A stretch of DNA of 64,000 bases, from the NCBI GenBank assembly GCA_964598765.1, contig CAZRCZ010000012.1:81132-145131 (forward strand). The letters are read 5' to 3'. Below the pieces are notes generated by a model that worked only from the letters and a program-made list of their open reading frames with translations, ran no database searches and was not told the DNA's origin. This stretch comes from CAZRCZ01 sp964598765 (GTDB taxonomy: Bacteria > Sumerlaeota > Sumerlaeia > MVZB01 > JAJFLK01). This document shows, one piece after another, positions 35,537-44,600 of the stretch (position 1 is the first letter of the stretch; each line of letters opens with the position of its first letter). The translations under genes were made by a program, and so were the position numbers.

Positions 35537-35616
35537 AGCCACGGAGCACGCAGAGAGAACAAAGAAACTCCGTTGAGATTTCTGAATTCTCTGAGTTCTT
35601 TGTGATCTCTGTGGCT
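35537..35616. repeat. CACAGAG repeat as an inverted pair
   Basis: AGCCACGGAGCACGCAGAGA at the left faces CTTTGTGATCTCTGTGGCT at the right, a close inverted copy of the same unit. It lies between gyrA and the AsmA-like gene. No gene lies in 35529-35639. Confidence 0.8.
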
Positions 35617-35639
35617 CATCTGACGCTCGAGGCCGCACG

Positions 35640-38600
35640 GTGAATGAAAGCCACGATTCGGAAGCAAATGAAATTCCGCCCGTCCGGCCCAAACGCCGCA
35701 TCGGACGCCTGATATTCCGCGCGCTGGCGCGGATCATCGTTGTTCTCTTCTTTCTCATCGTACTTGCGGTCGCGCTGTTCGGCTTTCGACCCATTTCCAT
35801 TTCTTGGGCCGAACACATTCTGAAAGAACGATTCCTCGCGACGACGGGGCTTCAACTCGATTTTGAGCGCGCCAAATGGACCCTTGGGCGCGGACATCTC
35901 TTCATCGGAGCGCCGACTCTTTCCGATCCGAGCGTCCATGACCGCCTCCTCGAATTGAAGGCGGTGGAGTTGGATTTGAGTGTCGCTTCGATTTTCCGCC
36001 ATTGGTGGTCGCCCAAGGATTTCATTGAAGTTCGGCAACTTTCGGTTCGGGGACCGCTGGAGGTGGAGGTTGAAGAACGGGAGGGAAGAGTCCAACTCGC
36101 CGAGAAATCCCGGCGCGTTCAAGAGATTTTTCAAGCGAAATTAAAGGCGGCCTCCGATGAAGCAACGGGGGGGCAGACTTCTTCGACAACCCTTTCAAAA
36201 CCACCGTCCGCGCCTGTTCGTCTGACCTCGGTGAATCTGGCGGGATTAGGCATAACCCTTAAGAACGTGGGGGAGAAGGAGACCAAAACGCTTCTTCTGG
36301 CGCGCGACGCCGACGTTCTGGCGGAATTCAACGGATCGAACGCCCCAACCAACATTCTTTGCACTGGAAAGCTGGAAGGCCAAGGAGGTTCCACGGGCTT
36401 CAAATTGAGGCTCGGCCCGAATTTGGAACGCAATGAGATGTCCCTCAATCTCACCCTCCAGCCGCTCGATTCGCGTCTGCATCTGCCGACGGCTCCGCCC
36501 GCCGATTTCCGAACCGGAGCAATGGAGATTACCGGAATGCTCCGGCGGAAGGAGGATCAGGCCGGAAAGCCCTCGCCAAACGCGAACGATAGGGAATGGT
36601 CGCTCTTCTCGGAGGCGAATCTATCGGAGATCACGTTCATCGGCGCGGGCGCCGATGGATCGGACCAACGGTTCGAGAGCGCGTCGCTCTTTACTTCCCT
36701 CGATTGGTCCACATCTGAGAAAGCGCTGAAGCTCAACTCCGCGCAGTTCAAGAGCAAAGATTGCGCCATGACCGCCGATGGCAGACTCGATCTCTTTGAT
36801 CCCTATCGCTACGCGCTCCACCTAGACCCGCTGGAACTGCGGTCGCAGGGATTGGCGCTGGTGGAGCGCAACGTCCTGCGGGGAAATTACATCGTCAAAC
36901 CCGAAGATAGCCGCATCGAAGTCAGGGGCGAGTTGGCCGGGCGGCTGGGCGAGTTGCCGCCGGAGACCGAGAACTTGACCTACAAAGCGGAAAATCTCGC
37001 CCTTCAACTTCCTGATTTCCCCGAACCGATCACGAATCTTCGGATTCAGGGAAGCGTGACGCCGAAGGAACTGAAATTGGCCGACGGCTACGCCGTCGTT
37101 CAGGGGATACCCTTTCAAGTGGCCGGAAGTTTTCGGGGTCGTCCTCTTGAGGGAAAAATAGATCATGCCGAGTTAAATTGGAAAACGGCGGGGGAAGTGG
37201 AAGGGCTTTCAAAGCTGATCGAGAAGAACGGCGAAGGATTGGTTTCCCAGTTCAGCTTCCGGGGCGACGTGATGGGATCAGGATCGGTTCATATTGAAAA
37301 TCCGGAATTGGGAGATTGGGAAAAACTGCTCGACAAGGCCGATCTCCAAGGGAAACTTCAATTCAATCAGGCGGAATTGAATTACCGCAAACTGGATCGG
37401 CCGATCCGCGGACTGAGCGGAACGTTCGAGATGAGCCGCAATCAAGCCGTGTTTCACAATCTTTCCGGCTCCATCGAGGACGTGGATTTCGCGCTCGACG
37501 GCGTGATCGCCGGCCGGAAACATTTTTGGGACGAAGCGACCACGACCGCCACGCTTCAAACCCGCCTTCATCTTGAAAACATCGGGCATTATTTTGAGTG
37601 GGTCGGGACCGATCCGCCGGAGAATCTTCCCAAGTCCGAGGGGCGCGCCATTCTGAACGCCCGAATCGCGGGACCGTTAAACGAATGGCGAAGGATGGAT
37701 TTTCGCGGCGACCTGATCCTCGAAGACCTTGCCCTGCCGCTGGACACCGATTTGGTTGGCGGGACGATTCGTTCCCCGCGCATCGAGGCCGCGTTCACCC
37801 CGAGCGAAATCCGATTGGTCAAGGCCGCCGGCGATTGGGAGGGCGTCGCCCTCGGCGTCGAGGGAACACTGGGCGTGGACGCGGGAGAGATCACCCTCAA
37901 AATGGAGGGACCGCTCGTCGGATTTCAAAAGGCCGTTCCGGCCGTTTTGGACCGATTCGAAGTCGGCGGATCGGCGTCGCTTCGCCACACGCTGAAACTC
38001 GCGCGCGCCGACCGCGAGAAGCTTCCGGCGAAGACGTTTGTCGCTCTCTGGCCCGCGGACCCCGAAAACAAGGCGACCACGCCGACGCTCGATCTGAAAA
38101 CGATGTGGCTCACCGAGGGCAAAGGTCAAATCCAATTCAAGAACGCCGAGATGACCTTTGAATGTATGCCGACGCATTTGACCGACGTGAACGGGACGCT
38201 GAATTACGACGCCAATCATCTCTGGAGTCCGGGCCTCGTCCAAGTCCGCGCGGGCGATCACGCCCGCGAAACCCAAACAACGATTGTGGTGACGTTCGGC
38301 AAGGAGAGCGCGCCGACGATCATGGACGCGCACGTCATCGGCGATAACGTGGATTTGGACGATTGGATTCAGGATTGGCGGCGTCCGCGTCCCCATCCCA
38401 AGGAGAAGGAAAAGCCGACGAATCTGAACCAGCCGCGATTCATCGCGAACGTCACCGCCGAGACCAAGGAGGTCGGCTATCGCGGACTCAAGGGGAAAAA
38501 TCTCACCGGATCGCTTCAATACAAGGATTTCGGCAAGGGACACGACGACCTGAGTTGGACCGACGCGCGAGCGGAGGCCAAGAAGGGATGGGTCCTCGTC

Positions 38601-39200
38601 AATGGCATTTGGAAACGGCGCCCCGGCATGGACATCACGACCTATGACATCAAGGCGTCGAAAATGGACGTCGCCGATCTGCTCAACGCTTTCTACAAGC
38701 CGAAAAAACAAACCGGACTTTCCACGGGTCTCGTCACCGGAACGCTCTATCTTCATCAGGACGGTCTCGAAGGGGTTCCCTTCGACGGCCACGGCGAATT
38801 GTTCGTCGAGGACAGCAAATTTGTCTCCAACGCGATCTTCGGAAAACTGGGAAGTCTTCTGAAGCTGGAGGAACTCTTCAACGAAATTTCATTCCCCAAA
38901 ATTCAAGGGCGATTCGACGTTTCCGAGAATTCCGTGACCATCAAAGGGGACAAGCCGATCGTCTTTGAAAATCCCTCGATGATCCATCCGTTGAGTCTCA
39001 AGACGCATGGAAAGGTCGGACCGGAACGCGCCTTGGATTTGGAGCTAAGTTTGCAATTCTTCCCCCGTATCGGAGGCATTCCGGTCGTGGGGCAAGTGTG
39101 GGACATCGTTAACAAGCTCACCGGAAGCATCCTGCGGTTCCACGTCGGCGGGACGCTGGACGAACCGGAAGTCTCCGCGCTTCCGAGGATCAAGCCGTGA
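35640..39200 (+). CDS. Large AsmA-like inner-membrane-anchored protein
   Basis: 1186 residues from GTG 35640. One N-terminal transmembrane helix (ALARIIVVLFFLIVLAVALFGF, about residues 28-50), then a very long periplasmic beta-rich body of the AsmA/TamB/YhdP style. Repeated short beta-stretches such as ELAGRLGELPPE and LTGSLQYKDFG and a terminal AsmA-type block (LSLQFFPRIGGIPVVGQVWDIVNKLTGSILRFHVGGTLDEP) support the call. These proteins bridge the membranes and move phospholipid to the outer membrane. Exact subfamily not resolved. Confidence 0.8.
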   Translation: MNESHDSEANEIPPVRPKRRIGRLIFRALARIIVVLFFLIVLAVALFGFRPISISWAEHILKERFLATTGLQLDFERAKWTLGRGHLFIGAPTLSDPSVHDRLLELKAVELDLSVASIFRHWWSPKDFIEVRQLSVRGPLEVEVEEREGRVQLAEKSRRVQEIFQAKLKAASDEATGGQTSSTTLSKPPSAPVRLTSVNLAGLGITLKNVGEKETKTLLLARDADVLAEFNGSNAPTNILCTGKLEGQGGSTGFKLRLGPNLERNEMSLNLTLQPLDSRLHLPTAPPADFRTGAMEITGMLRRKEDQAGKPSPNANDREWSLFSEANLSEITFIGAGADGSDQRFESASLFTSLDWSTSEKALKLNSAQFKSKDCAMTADGRLDLFDPYRYALHLDPLELRSQGLALVERNVLRGNYIVKPEDSRIEVRGELAGRLGELPPETENLTYKAENLALQLPDFPEPITNLRIQGSVTPKELKLADGYAVVQGIPFQVAGSFRGRPLEGKIDHAELNWKTAGEVEGLSKLIEKNGEGLVSQFSFRGDVMGSGSVHIENPELGDWEKLLDKADLQGKLQFNQAELNYRKLDRPIRGLSGTFEMSRNQAVFHNLSGSIEDVDFALDGVIAGRKHFWDEATTTATLQTRLHLENIGHYFEWVGTDPPENLPKSEGRAILNARIAGPLNEWRRMDFRGDLILEDLALPLDTDLVGGTIRSPRIEAAFTPSEIRLVKAAGDWEGVALGVEGTLGVDAGEITLKMEGPLVGFQKAVPAVLDRFEVGGSASLRHTLKLARADREKLPAKTFVALWPADPENKATTPTLDLKTMWLTEGKGQIQFKNAEMTFECMPTHLTDVNGTLNYDANHLWSPGLVQVRAGDHARETQTTIVVTFGKESAPTIMDAHVIGDNVDLDDWIQDWRRPRPHPKEKEKPTNLNQPRFIANVTAETKEVGYRGLKGKNLTGSLQYKDFGKGHDDLSWTDARAEAKKGWVLVNGIWKRRPGMDITTYDIKASKMDVADLLNAFYKPKKQTGLSTGLVTGTLYLHQDGLEGVPFDGHGELFVEDSKFVSNAIFGKLGSLLKLEELFNEISFPKIQGRFDVSENSVTIKGDKPIVFENPSMIHPLSLKTHGKVGPERALDLELSLQFFPRIGGIPVVGQVWDIVNKLTGSILRFHVGGTLDEPEVSALPRIKP

Positions 39201-39329
39201 GGATTCTTTATCCGCAAGGTGGAAGTAGTGAGATGAAACCTCATTTGCGCCCGCCTTGCTCAACGGACGCTCGGCGTGGCATACTGAGAACGGTTCGAAC
39301 GGTTTGATCTTAGGGAGAGGGATAACGGC

Positions 39330-39707
39330 ATGGGAACATTTTACGTGGGATGCGGGGTGGAAAATCATTCGGAGCGAAATCGGTCGTTCCGCGTGGCCAA
39401 GTTGCTCGTTGACACCGGAAGCGAATACACTTGGTTGCCTGCCGCCAAGCTCGAAGAGATCGGCATCCATCAGGAAAAGAAGGACCTTTCGTTCGTCATG
39501 GCCAACGGTGCGGTCGTCACGCGAAACGTGGGCTTCGCGATTATTCGCGTGGACCGGCATTTCACGACCGATGAGGTCGTCTTCGCGGAAAAAGGGGATT
39601 TGGTCTTGCTCGGCTCCCGAACTTTGGAGGGACTCAATCTCGTTGTTGATCCGGCGCGAAAAAGGCTCGTCGCGGCGGGTCCCATTCCGGCGGCGGGGTT
39701 GGGATAG
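39330..39707 (+). CDS. Small retropepsin-like aspartic protease
   Basis: 125 residues. One active-site motif LLVDTGSEYTWLP (DTGS) is followed by a flap-like region and a C-terminal LVLLGSRTLEGLNLVVDP with the ILG-like block of dimeric retroviral-type proteases. One DTG per chain implies a homodimer. Such small bacterial proteins are often annotated only as retroviral-like aspartyl protease family; substrate unknown. No signal peptide. Confidence 0.82.
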   Translation: MGTFYVGCGVENHSERNRSFRVAKLLVDTGSEYTWLPAAKLEEIGIHQEKKDLSFVMANGAVVTRNVGFAIIRVDRHFTTDEVVFAEKGDLVLLGSRTLEGLNLVVDPARKRLVAAGPIPAAGLG

Positions 39708-39711
39708 GTAA

Positions 39712-40365
39712 ATGAAATACGTTTGGATCGGGTTATTTTTCCTGATTTCAAATGCGTTCTGGGGCGTTTATTTGTTCCTTTTCGGTCGTTGTTTCATCCT
39801 GCGTTATTCGCCGGATCAAAATTTCAGACACGAGATTCTTTGGCGGCTTTGGATTGGATTTGTCATCCATTTGTTTCTGTCCATCGCAATAGGCTATGTC
39901 TATTCGACTTGGCGGATTCCGGTGGGAGAACCCTCTTGGCACGATCGTTTCGAATTGGCTTTACCGGAGGCATCGCTCGTTTTCGGAGTTTGCCTTAATA
40001 CGATTCTGATATTCCGAATGAAGGATCCTCCTTACGGGTGGACGGGCGATTCAAGATGGTTTCCGGGGCCGATTCAGCTTCTTGCTCTGCTATTCCCGCC
40101 CCTTGCATTGTTCTTGGCTTTTGAGACTTTAGGTGCGCTGTCACAACCATTACCTAATGATTATAGGGATGACGGCTTCGACAAATTTTTGGCCGCGATC
40201 TTTCTGATTTCAATTTGGCTCTTGTTCAAACAAGCCCGCCTATGGACTTCTCGCTTTCAGCCGGATCCAAAGGCCGATCGGATAAGAAATACAATTTCTA
40301 TTGCCTACGGCGCTTTGGCTCTTACTTGGTCTGTTTTCGGGGTTTTTTCAACGCCAAACTATTGA
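39712..40365 (+). CDS. Small polytopic membrane protein, unknown
   Basis: 217 residues, five bases after the protease. Five or six hydrophobic segments (WIGLFFLISNAFWGVYLFLF, WIGFVIHLFLSIAIGYV, LALPEASLVFGVCLNTILIF, LLALLFPPLALFLAFETLG and others). The tight spacing to the aspartic protease suggests co-transcription. Not recognised. Confidence 0.6.
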   Translation: MKYVWIGLFFLISNAFWGVYLFLFGRCFILRYSPDQNFRHEILWRLWIGFVIHLFLSIAIGYVYSTWRIPVGEPSWHDRFELALPEASLVFGVCLNTILIFRMKDPPYGWTGDSRWFPGPIQLLALLFPPLALFLAFETLGALSQPLPNDYRDDGFDKFLAAIFLISIWLLFKQARLWTSRFQPDPKADRIRNTISIAYGALALTWSVFGVFSTPNY

Positions 40366-40377
40366 ATTTACAAATTG

Positions 40378-40530
40378 CATGACGAGAATATCGTCATCAC
40401 GTCCAAGCTCCACCCCAAAATCAGCGTCTTTCCGAAATGCTACTTCGACGAGCTTTGCGCGCGGAAGATGGATTATCTCCGATGGCTCCGCGACGCGACG
40501 GCGCTGGGGGGCGAAGGGGTCGAGCATTAG
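40378..40530 (+). pseudogene. N-terminal remnant of a sugar phosphate isomerase/epimerase
   Basis: A short open stretch with no clear start ends at TAG 40528 and reads HPKISVFPKCYFDELCARKM then DYLRWLRDATALGGEGVEH. This fits the beginning of TIM-barrel sugar phosphate isomerases/epimerases, which typically start with a SVFPK block followed by W-I/L and a GADGLE-type end. The rest of the barrel is missing. The remaining part of the 274-base gap up to 40639 shows nothing else. Confidence 0.5.
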
Positions 40531-40639
40531 GCGGATTTCTTTTCAATCTGGATGAAGAGGGAATCGCGCCGGTCTCTGTGAATCGTCTTTGAAAGAATTT
40601 TCTATTGGATTTCCCCGAATTAGTGAGATAATTCCAATT

Positions 40640-43114
40640 ATGACGAATCTTCTCCGATGGCTTTCGATTGCACCCTTTCTTTCGTTGGGCGTTTTGGCGA
40701 GCGCGGCGGGACCCGCCGATTCCGCTCCTCCGGCCAAGCCCGCCCTGCCGCCGATCTCCGCGATTAAAGCCGAACCCGCCAACCTCACGTTGGAGGATGG
40801 GCGCGACGCGCGGCGCGTTTTGGTCTGGGGACAAACCTCGGCGGGAGATTGGATTGATCTGACCGGAGAGGCGTCCTTCAAAACCGAATCTCCCAACGTG
40901 GAAGTCGGGAGCGATCAATACATTCAACCCCGGAACAACGGCGAAGGCTCGGTGGAGATTTCGGCTGGGGGGCAAAAGACCCATCTTCCCGTCGCGGTCC
41001 GCAAGGCGACCGCGCCGCCGATTCAGTTCGTCCGCGAGGTCATGCCGGTCCTGAGCAAGGTCGGATGCAACGCGGGGACCTGCCACGGTTCGGCCAAGGG
41101 AAAGAACGGTTTCAAGCTTTCTCTGCGCGGTTACGATTCGGAATTCGATTACAACGCTTTGGTGAACGACATTTCGGGGCGGCGGTTCAATCGCGTTGTC
41201 GCCGATCAGAGCCTGATGTTGCTCAAGCCGACGGCGGAAGTTCCGCACGAGGGAGGTCAAGCGCTCAAACCCGGCTCCCGCTATTATCACATTTTGAAGC
41301 AATGGATCATGGAAGGGTTGCAAAGCGAGCTTCCCTCGGCCAGAGCGGACAAGGTTGAATGTCTTCCGAAGGAAATCCAAATTCCCCTTCCCGGCATGAC
41401 TCAGCAAGTCATCGTTTTGGCCCATTATCCCGATGGTAGCATTCGGGACGTGACGCGCGAGGCGGTCGTGACCAGTAGCAACACCGAGGTCGCGTCGGTC
41501 GGCGAGGGGGGCGTGCTCAGCGCAATTCGACGGGGTGAGGGAGCCGTTCTCATTCGCTATGAAGGGAATTACGCCACCGCGCCGATGACGGTCATGGGGG
41601 ATCGAAGCGGATATCAATGGGCCGCGCCCGCCGAGGTCAATTACATTGACAAACTGGTGGACTCCAAACTTCGCAAGATGAAAATCCTTCCAGCCGAGTT
41701 GTCTTCCGACGCCGATTTCGTGCGGCGCGTTTGGCTCGACCTGACCGGTCTTCCGCCGACTCCCGAACGCGCCAAGGCATTTCTGGCCGATGCTTCCCCC
41801 AGCGCGGCCAAGCGCGAAAAGTTGATTGATGAGTTGCTCGGAAGCAAGGATTACATCGAGTTCTGGACGAACAAATGGGCAGACTTGCTTCAATGCAACA
41901 GCGCGAACCTCGGTGAAAAAGGAGTCTGGATCTTCCGAAATTGGATTCGGGATTCCATCGCGAAGAATAAGCCCTACGACCAATTCGTCCGCGATCTTCT
42001 TCTGGCGGAAGGTAGCGCCTACAAGAATCCGGCGGCGAACTATTACCGCGTCCTTCGCGAAACCCCCAAGATGACCGAGGACGTGAGCCAGACGTTCCTT
42101 GGCGTCCGATTCACCTGCGCCAAATGCCACGATCATCCTTTCGAGCGGTGGACGCAGAATCAGTATTATCAGTTTTCGGCTTACTTCGCGCGCGTGGGAG
42201 TCAAGTCCGGCCAGCTTCCGGGCGAGGAAGTTGTCTTCCGCAAATACGACGAGAATGATTTGGAAGTCAAACATCCCAAAACCAACATGGAGGTGGCGCC
42301 GAAGGTTCCGTTCGGTCAGACCGAGGACGTTTCCAAGGCGGCGGATCGCCGTCCGGCGTTTGTCGAATGGCTTGCCTCCAAGGATAATCCGATGTTCGCC
42401 CGCGCGATCAGCAACCGCGTCTGGAGTTATTTCTTCGGTCGCGGGATCATTGATCCGGTGGACGACATCCGATCCAGCAACCCGGCGAGCAATCCCGAAT
42501 TGTTGGACGCTTTGACCGATGATTTCGTCAAAGGGGGCTTCGACCTCCGCAAACTGATGCGAGCGATTTGTTTGTCCCGAACCTATCAATCCTCCCTCGT
42601 GACCAACAAGTGGAACGAGGACGACAAGATCAACTTCTCGCATGCTCTTCCGCGCCGGCTTTCCGCCGAGCAATTGATGGACGCGATTGCGGCCGTGACC
42701 GAAACCCATCCCAAACTGGCGGGCGTCCCGCAGGGAATGCGCGCCGCCGAGATCGCCGACGGCCCCGTCGCGGGGGATGATTTCCTTTCGCTCTTTGGCC
42801 GTCCGTCGCGCCGATCCTCCTGCGAGTGCGAGCGAACCGCCAATCTCACCCTTTCCCATGCGATGAACCTCATCAACGGCGACACGGTCGGCGCGGCGCT
42901 TAATCAACCCGACAACCGGATCGCCAAATTGGTCAAGAGTGAGGCGGACGACAAAAAACTCGTCGAGGAAATTTATTTCGCGGTTTTGAACCGCCCGCCG
43001 ACCGAGAAGGAGATCACTTCGGTCAATCTCGCCCAAGCCCCCACGCGCTTGGAAGGGGCGCAGGACTTGGCGTGGGCACTAATGAACAGTCCCGCGTTTT
43101 TGTTTAACCATTAG
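40640..43114 (+). CDS. DUF1549/DUF1553 secreted protein with Ig-like and heme domains
   Basis: 824 residues from ATG 40640. A signal peptide (LLRWLSIAPFLSLGVLASAAG) leads into a BIG2/Ig-like stretch, then a cytochrome-c-like region (VGCNAGTCHGSAKGKNGFKL). The DUF1549 part has RRVWLDLTGLPPTPE; a CxxCH heme site is in CAKCHDHPFERW; DUF1553 ends with AWALMNSPAFLFNH. This is the planctomycete-type export set. A DUF1501 gene and a PPC gene follow on the same strand, so this is a three-gene unit. Physiological role unknown. Confidence 0.92.
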   Translation: MTNLLRWLSIAPFLSLGVLASAAGPADSAPPAKPALPPISAIKAEPANLTLEDGRDARRVLVWGQTSAGDWIDLTGEASFKTESPNVEVGSDQYIQPRNNGEGSVEISAGGQKTHLPVAVRKATAPPIQFVREVMPVLSKVGCNAGTCHGSAKGKNGFKLSLRGYDSEFDYNALVNDISGRRFNRVVADQSLMLLKPTAEVPHEGGQALKPGSRYYHILKQWIMEGLQSELPSARADKVECLPKEIQIPLPGMTQQVIVLAHYPDGSIRDVTREAVVTSSNTEVASVGEGGVLSAIRRGEGAVLIRYEGNYATAPMTVMGDRSGYQWAAPAEVNYIDKLVDSKLRKMKILPAELSSDADFVRRVWLDLTGLPPTPERAKAFLADASPSAAKREKLIDELLGSKDYIEFWTNKWADLLQCNSANLGEKGVWIFRNWIRDSIAKNKPYDQFVRDLLLAEGSAYKNPAANYYRVLRETPKMTEDVSQTFLGVRFTCAKCHDHPFERWTQNQYYQFSAYFARVGVKSGQLPGEEVVFRKYDENDLEVKHPKTNMEVAPKVPFGQTEDVSKAADRRPAFVEWLASKDNPMFARAISNRVWSYFFGRGIIDPVDDIRSSNPASNPELLDALTDDFVKGGFDLRKLMRAICLSRTYQSSLVTNKWNEDDKINFSHALPRRLSAEQLMDAIAAVTETHPKLAGVPQGMRAAEIADGPVAGDDFLSLFGRPSRRSSCECERTANLTLSHAMNLINGDTVGAALNQPDNRIAKLVKSEADDKKLVEEIYFAVLNRPPTEKEITSVNLAQAPTRLEGAQDLAWALMNSPAFLFNH

Positions 43115-43137
43115 GAAGGCATTAAGGAGGCGTTCCC

Positions 43138-44589
43138 ATGTTATCCATCCCCGGACAATCAGGAAGCACCTGCGATGGGTTCAGCCGTCGGGAATTCATG
43201 CGCGTCGGAGGAGCAGGGCTTTTCAGCCTGAGTCTCGCGCAAGTTCTCCAACTTCAAGCGCGCGCCGATGCGCCGCCGGCGGAGAAGCCAGGAGCGCAAA
43301 GCGGGTGGGGGAATGCTAAATCGGTCATCCTGATTTTCCTTCAGGGAGGCCCCAGTCACATTGATATATGGGACCCGAAACCCGAAGCGCCGTCCAACAT
43401 CCGGGGATTGTTCAAACCGATTCCAACCAACGTCCCGGGCATCCAGCTCTCGGAGGTCATGCCGCTTTTGGCCAAGCAGATGGACAAAGCGACGCTCGTT
43501 CGTTCGGTCAGTTATACTCCGGCGGGACTTTTCAATCACACCGCCGCAATCTATCAAATGATGACCGGCTACACTCCCGACCGCGTTTCGCCGTCGGGAC
43601 AACTGGAGCCTCCCTCGCCGAACGATTTTCCTCACGCCGGTTCTCAAATCTCGCGTCTCAAGCCGCCGGACGTTCCGATGCTTCCCTTCGTGATGCTTCC
43701 CCGTCCGTTGCAGGAGAGCAACGTGATCGGCAAAGGGGGAACGGCGGGATTTCTTGGTCCGGCGTTCGATCCTTATTACTTCTATCAGGACCCGAACCAA
43801 AACATTAACCTTAATGATTTGGCGATGCGGCGCGATGTCACCAAGGAACGGATGACGCGCCGAGCCACGCTCCTTCAAAACGTCGAAGCCTCGATGCCCG
43901 ACATCGAAAAGGCGGTCTCCTCCTACGCCCTAGATAACTATTACAACAAGGCATTCGATCTGATTCTTTCGGGACGCGCCCGCGACGCGTTTGATCTGAC
44001 CAAGGAAGACGACGCGATGCGCGACCGCTACGGACGCCACACGTTCGGTCAGGGATGCTTGCTTGCGCGGCGATTGATCGAAGCGGGAACGCGAATCGTT
44101 CAGATGAATTGGCCCGCCGTCGCCAACGGCAATCCCACGGTGGACGCATGGGACACGCACGCGGACAATTTCGGACCGCTCCGCAATCTCCATTGCCCCA
44201 AACTCGATTCCGCGCTTTCCGCGCTTCTTGAGGACATGGACCAGCGCGGGCTTTTGAAGGAAACGATGGTCGTCGCTATCGGCGAGTTTGGACGTTCGCC
44301 CCGCTTGGGGGTCAGCACATCGGGCAACGGCAACGCGCCCGACGGACGCGATCATTGGCCTTATTGCTACACGGCGTTGGTCGCCGGAGCGGGCATCAAG
44401 CGCGGCGCGCTCTATGGGAAATCAGACGCCACCGGTTCCTCGCCCGCCGAGAATCCGGTCCATCCGACGCAAATTTTGGCGACGGTTTATCACGCCTTGG
44501 GGATCAACCCCAAGACAATCGTGTTGAATCACCTCAACCAACCGCGCGAATTGGTTCAAGCCGAACCGATCCCCGCGCTGTTCGGTTGA
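43138..44589 (+). CDS. DUF1501 domain-containing secreted protein (second copy)
   Basis: 483 residues, with AAGGAGG well placed upstream. The twin-arginine-type signal is FSRREFMRVGGAGLFSLSLAQVL (SRREFMR). Family blocks: ILIFLQGGPSHIDIWDPKP, VSYTPAGLFNHTAAIYQMMTG, QGCLLARRLIEAGTRIVQ and GEFGRSPRLG. It is longer than the paralogue at 346-1677. It lies 23 bases after the DUF1553 gene. Activity not known. Confidence 0.93.
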   Translation: MLSIPGQSGSTCDGFSRREFMRVGGAGLFSLSLAQVLQLQARADAPPAEKPGAQSGWGNAKSVILIFLQGGPSHIDIWDPKPEAPSNIRGLFKPIPTNVPGIQLSEVMPLLAKQMDKATLVRSVSYTPAGLFNHTAAIYQMMTGYTPDRVSPSGQLEPPSPNDFPHAGSQISRLKPPDVPMLPFVMLPRPLQESNVIGKGGTAGFLGPAFDPYYFYQDPNQNINLNDLAMRRDVTKERMTRRATLLQNVEASMPDIEKAVSSYALDNYYNKAFDLILSGRARDAFDLTKEDDAMRDRYGRHTFGQGCLLARRLIEAGTRIVQMNWPAVANGNPTVDAWDTHADNFGPLRNLHCPKLDSALSALLEDMDQRGLLKETMVVAIGEFGRSPRLGVSTSGNGNAPDGRDHWPYCYTALVAGAGIKRGALYGKSDATGSSPAENPVHPTQILATVYHALGINPKTIVLNHLNQPRELVQAEPIPALFG

Positions 44590-44600
44590 TTCAAACAGGA

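Noticed and set aside
40421..43036. An 871-codon open frame on the minus strand opposite the DUF1553 gene
   Set aside because: The sense strand has a signal peptide, CxxCH and family motifs; the antisense product has none.
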